Position numbers and translations under genes: made by a program
Origin: Aliikangiella sp964411875
GTDB taxonomy: Bacteria; Pseudomonadota; Gammaproteobacteria; Enterobacterales; Kangiellaceae
Assembly: GCA_964411875.1 (NCBI GenBank)
Contig: CAYPMT010000121.1
Coordinates: forward strand, 1 to 6,775
Reading direction: 5' to 3'
DNA length: 6,775 bases
The notes under the pieces: model-generated
The model's database searches: none
The model's input: the letters and a program-made list of their open reading frames with translations, nothing else
What the model was told of the DNA's origin: nothing
Shown here: in pieces, positions 5,811 to 6,775 of the stretch
How positions within the stretch are numbered: the stretch's first letter is position 1
Layout: the number at the start of each line of letters is the position of its first letter

Positions 5811-6775
5811 TTAATTTTTAATACTAACTTGATAAGAACCATTGTTAGAATCAAAACCACTTTTAGCAGAAATGATCCCCGATAATATTTCTGGCAGCGG
5901 CTCTTTACCCTTCGTTAAAGTTAGCTCATAGATGCCGCCAACCTTTTTGAGTAATTGCTTTGCATCACTATCAATAACTTTCTTCTGCTCAACAAAAAAA
6001 TATACACTTTTTAACTCACCGCTATATTGAGCTGGTGGTGTTAAAGTCAATATTATTGATTTATCATCACTGGCTTTTTTAGCCAGCTTCCACCCTTCAA
6101 TCGCTTGAGGAATTTGCTCTCGAGCAACTTTGAACTGTTGAGCTAGCGTCTTATTGATAACTGTTTTTGCAACAGCAACTTCTGTTGAGAGCTTGGCGCG
6201 CCCAGGCACACAAGAGCTTTTACACATTAACCAAGAGATTTTTGCTTTAAGTGGTAAAGTTTTAGCGGTGTAACCTTTTGGTAACCTAATTTCATTTAAC
6301 AACCAAGCTTCGTCACCATAACCGTAATTAACTACACCTGACATATCGTAAACTTTAGGCGTTGGCCATTGAATGTCCCCAGCTTCGACTCCTTCTGGCA
6401 AATCCCATTTGATTTTGATCGGCATACCTACGCCAGGATTTTTCCAATAAGTATGCCAGCCAAAATCCATTTTAACCCTTAGAGCAACGGTAAAAGTATC
6501 GCCTGCCTTGATTGAATTAACTTCAGGAATTAAACCAACTGAAACATACTTATCTTTAGTCAGCGAAAAGCTTGATAATGGCTTTCCTGCACTAGCTTTC
6601 TTAAGTTCCTCGGCTTTTTTAAGTTCCTCGGCTTTTTTAAGTTCCTCGGCTTTCTTAAGTTCCTCGGCTTTCTTAAGTTCCTCGGCTTTCTTAAGTGCTT
6701 CGGTTTTTTTAAGTTCTTCAGCTTTCTTAAGTGCTTCGGCTTTCTTAAGTTCCTCAGCTTTCTTAAGTGCTTCGG
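5811..6775 (-). CDS. Separate DsbD/ScsB alpha-domain protein with a charged repeat rod, start outside window
   Basis: The frame stays open to the right edge, giving 320 complete codons without a start. From the visible N-terminus it has ten EELKKA/EALKKA hexapeptides, a short linker (SAGKPLSS), and a periplasmic DsbD N-terminal-type domain. The domain signature includes GWHTYWKNPGVGMPIKI, WPTPKVY, NYGYGDEAWLL and the cysteine pair CKSSC (codons at 6222-6224 and 6210-6212), followed by VPGRAKLS. This is typical of ScsB-like alpha domains, which pass electrons from the membrane domain to substrate proteins. A second beta-rich module follows to the C-terminus. Its partner is very probably the beta-gamma gene 77 bases downstream, and the two are likely co-transcribed because no terminator lies between them. 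A signal peptide or membrane anchor is expected beyond the edge but unseen. The ATG at 6468-6470 cannot be the main start because conserved domain sequence (GDTFTVALRVK) lies ahead of it. Confidence 0.85.
   Translation of the reverse strand, partial: EALKKAEELKKAEALKKAEELKKTEALKKAEELKKAEELKKAEELKKAEELKKAEELKKASAGKPLSSFSLTKDKYVSVGLIPEVNSIKAGDTFTVALRVKMDFGWHTYWKNPGVGMPIKIKWDLPEGVEAGDIQWPTPKVYDMSGVVNYGYGDEAWLLNEIRLPKGYTAKTLPLKAKISWLMCKSSCVPGRAKLSTEVAVAKTVINKTLAQQFKVAREQIPQAIEGWKLAKKASDDKSIILTLTPPAQYSGELKSVYFFVEQKKVIDSDAKQLLKKVGGIYELTLTKGKEPLPEILSGIISAKSGFDSNNGSYQVSIKN
6595..6774 (-). repeat. In-frame 18-bp tandem repeat array, at least ten units
   Basis: Ten consecutive 18-bp units run to the edge of the window, with + strand consensus GCTTTCTTAAGTTCCTCG. 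Each encodes six residues on the - strand: EELKKA in six units, EALKKA in three (6685-6702, 6721-6738, 6757-6774) and EELKKT in one (6703-6720). The five units nearest the folded domain (6595-6684) differ only by AAG/AAA lysine codons, while the distal five alternate EE and EA types. A hexad period with alternating acidic and basic pairs predicts a continuous charged helix rather than a heptad coiled coil. The array probably continues past the edge. Confidence 0.95.

Noticed and set aside
6468..6470. ATG with an AAGGG five bases ahead as the start of the alpha-domain protein
   Set aside because: The open frame continues upstream with conserved domain sequence (GDTFTVALRVK before GWHTYW) and the repeat rod. 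Starting here would remove a beta strand and leave no signal peptide. A minor internal start cannot be excluded.
6595..6774. CRISPR array
   Set aside because: The 18-bp units are directly adjacent with no unique spacers, and they keep an open reading frame, so this is a coding tandem repeat.

Overview
The window looks like chromosomal DNA from an AT-rich gammaproteobacterium. Three things suggest this: a long ThiI with a fused rhodanese domain very close to the E. coli type, a DUF3391/HD-GYP signalling protein, and a DsbD/ScsB-type periplasmic reductant pathway. The base composition would suit a marine or Alteromonadales/Oceanospirillales-like lineage, but the genus cannot be fixed from the sequence. 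There is no transposase, integrase, tRNA, rRNA or CRISPR array.

Layout. Positions 1-437 are a long leader region with several symmetrical repeats, a possible promoter and one doubtful 33-codon ORF. A lone FimT/GspH-type minor pseudopilin follows on the + strand (438-1046). It runs head-on into thiI on the - strand (1043-2506), and the two stop codons overlap in the tetranucleotide TTAA. A 365-base divergent spacer with a 12-bp inverted repeat separates thiI from a DUF3391 plus HD-GYP protein (+, 2872-4185) whose catalytic metal ligands are mostly lost. A strong bidirectional terminator (4221-4250) closes that gene and the convergent gene on the other side. The remainder is a - strand pair. 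The upstream gene encodes a periplasmic DsbD/ScsB-type alpha domain and is cut off by the right edge of the window (5811 to beyond 6775). The downstream gene (4276-5733) encodes the membrane beta domain plus the C-terminal thioredoxin-like gamma domain.

How the genes work together. The two Dsb genes very probably form one electron-transfer unit. The gamma thioredoxin domain (CVIC), the eight-helix beta domain (two membrane cysteines) and the alpha domain (CKSSC) would carry cytoplasmic reducing power to periplasmic substrates. The unusual features are that alpha is a separate polypeptide and that it carries at least ten 18-bp tandem repeats encoding EELKKA/EALKKA hexapeptides just before the folded domain. 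This is predicted to be a long charged helix. It is the best candidate for something not well described. The second most interesting item is the HD-GYP pseudoenzyme. The other genes are unrelated single functions: tRNA 4-thiouridine/thiamin sulfur transfer, and type IV pilus or type II secretion pseudopilus assembly.
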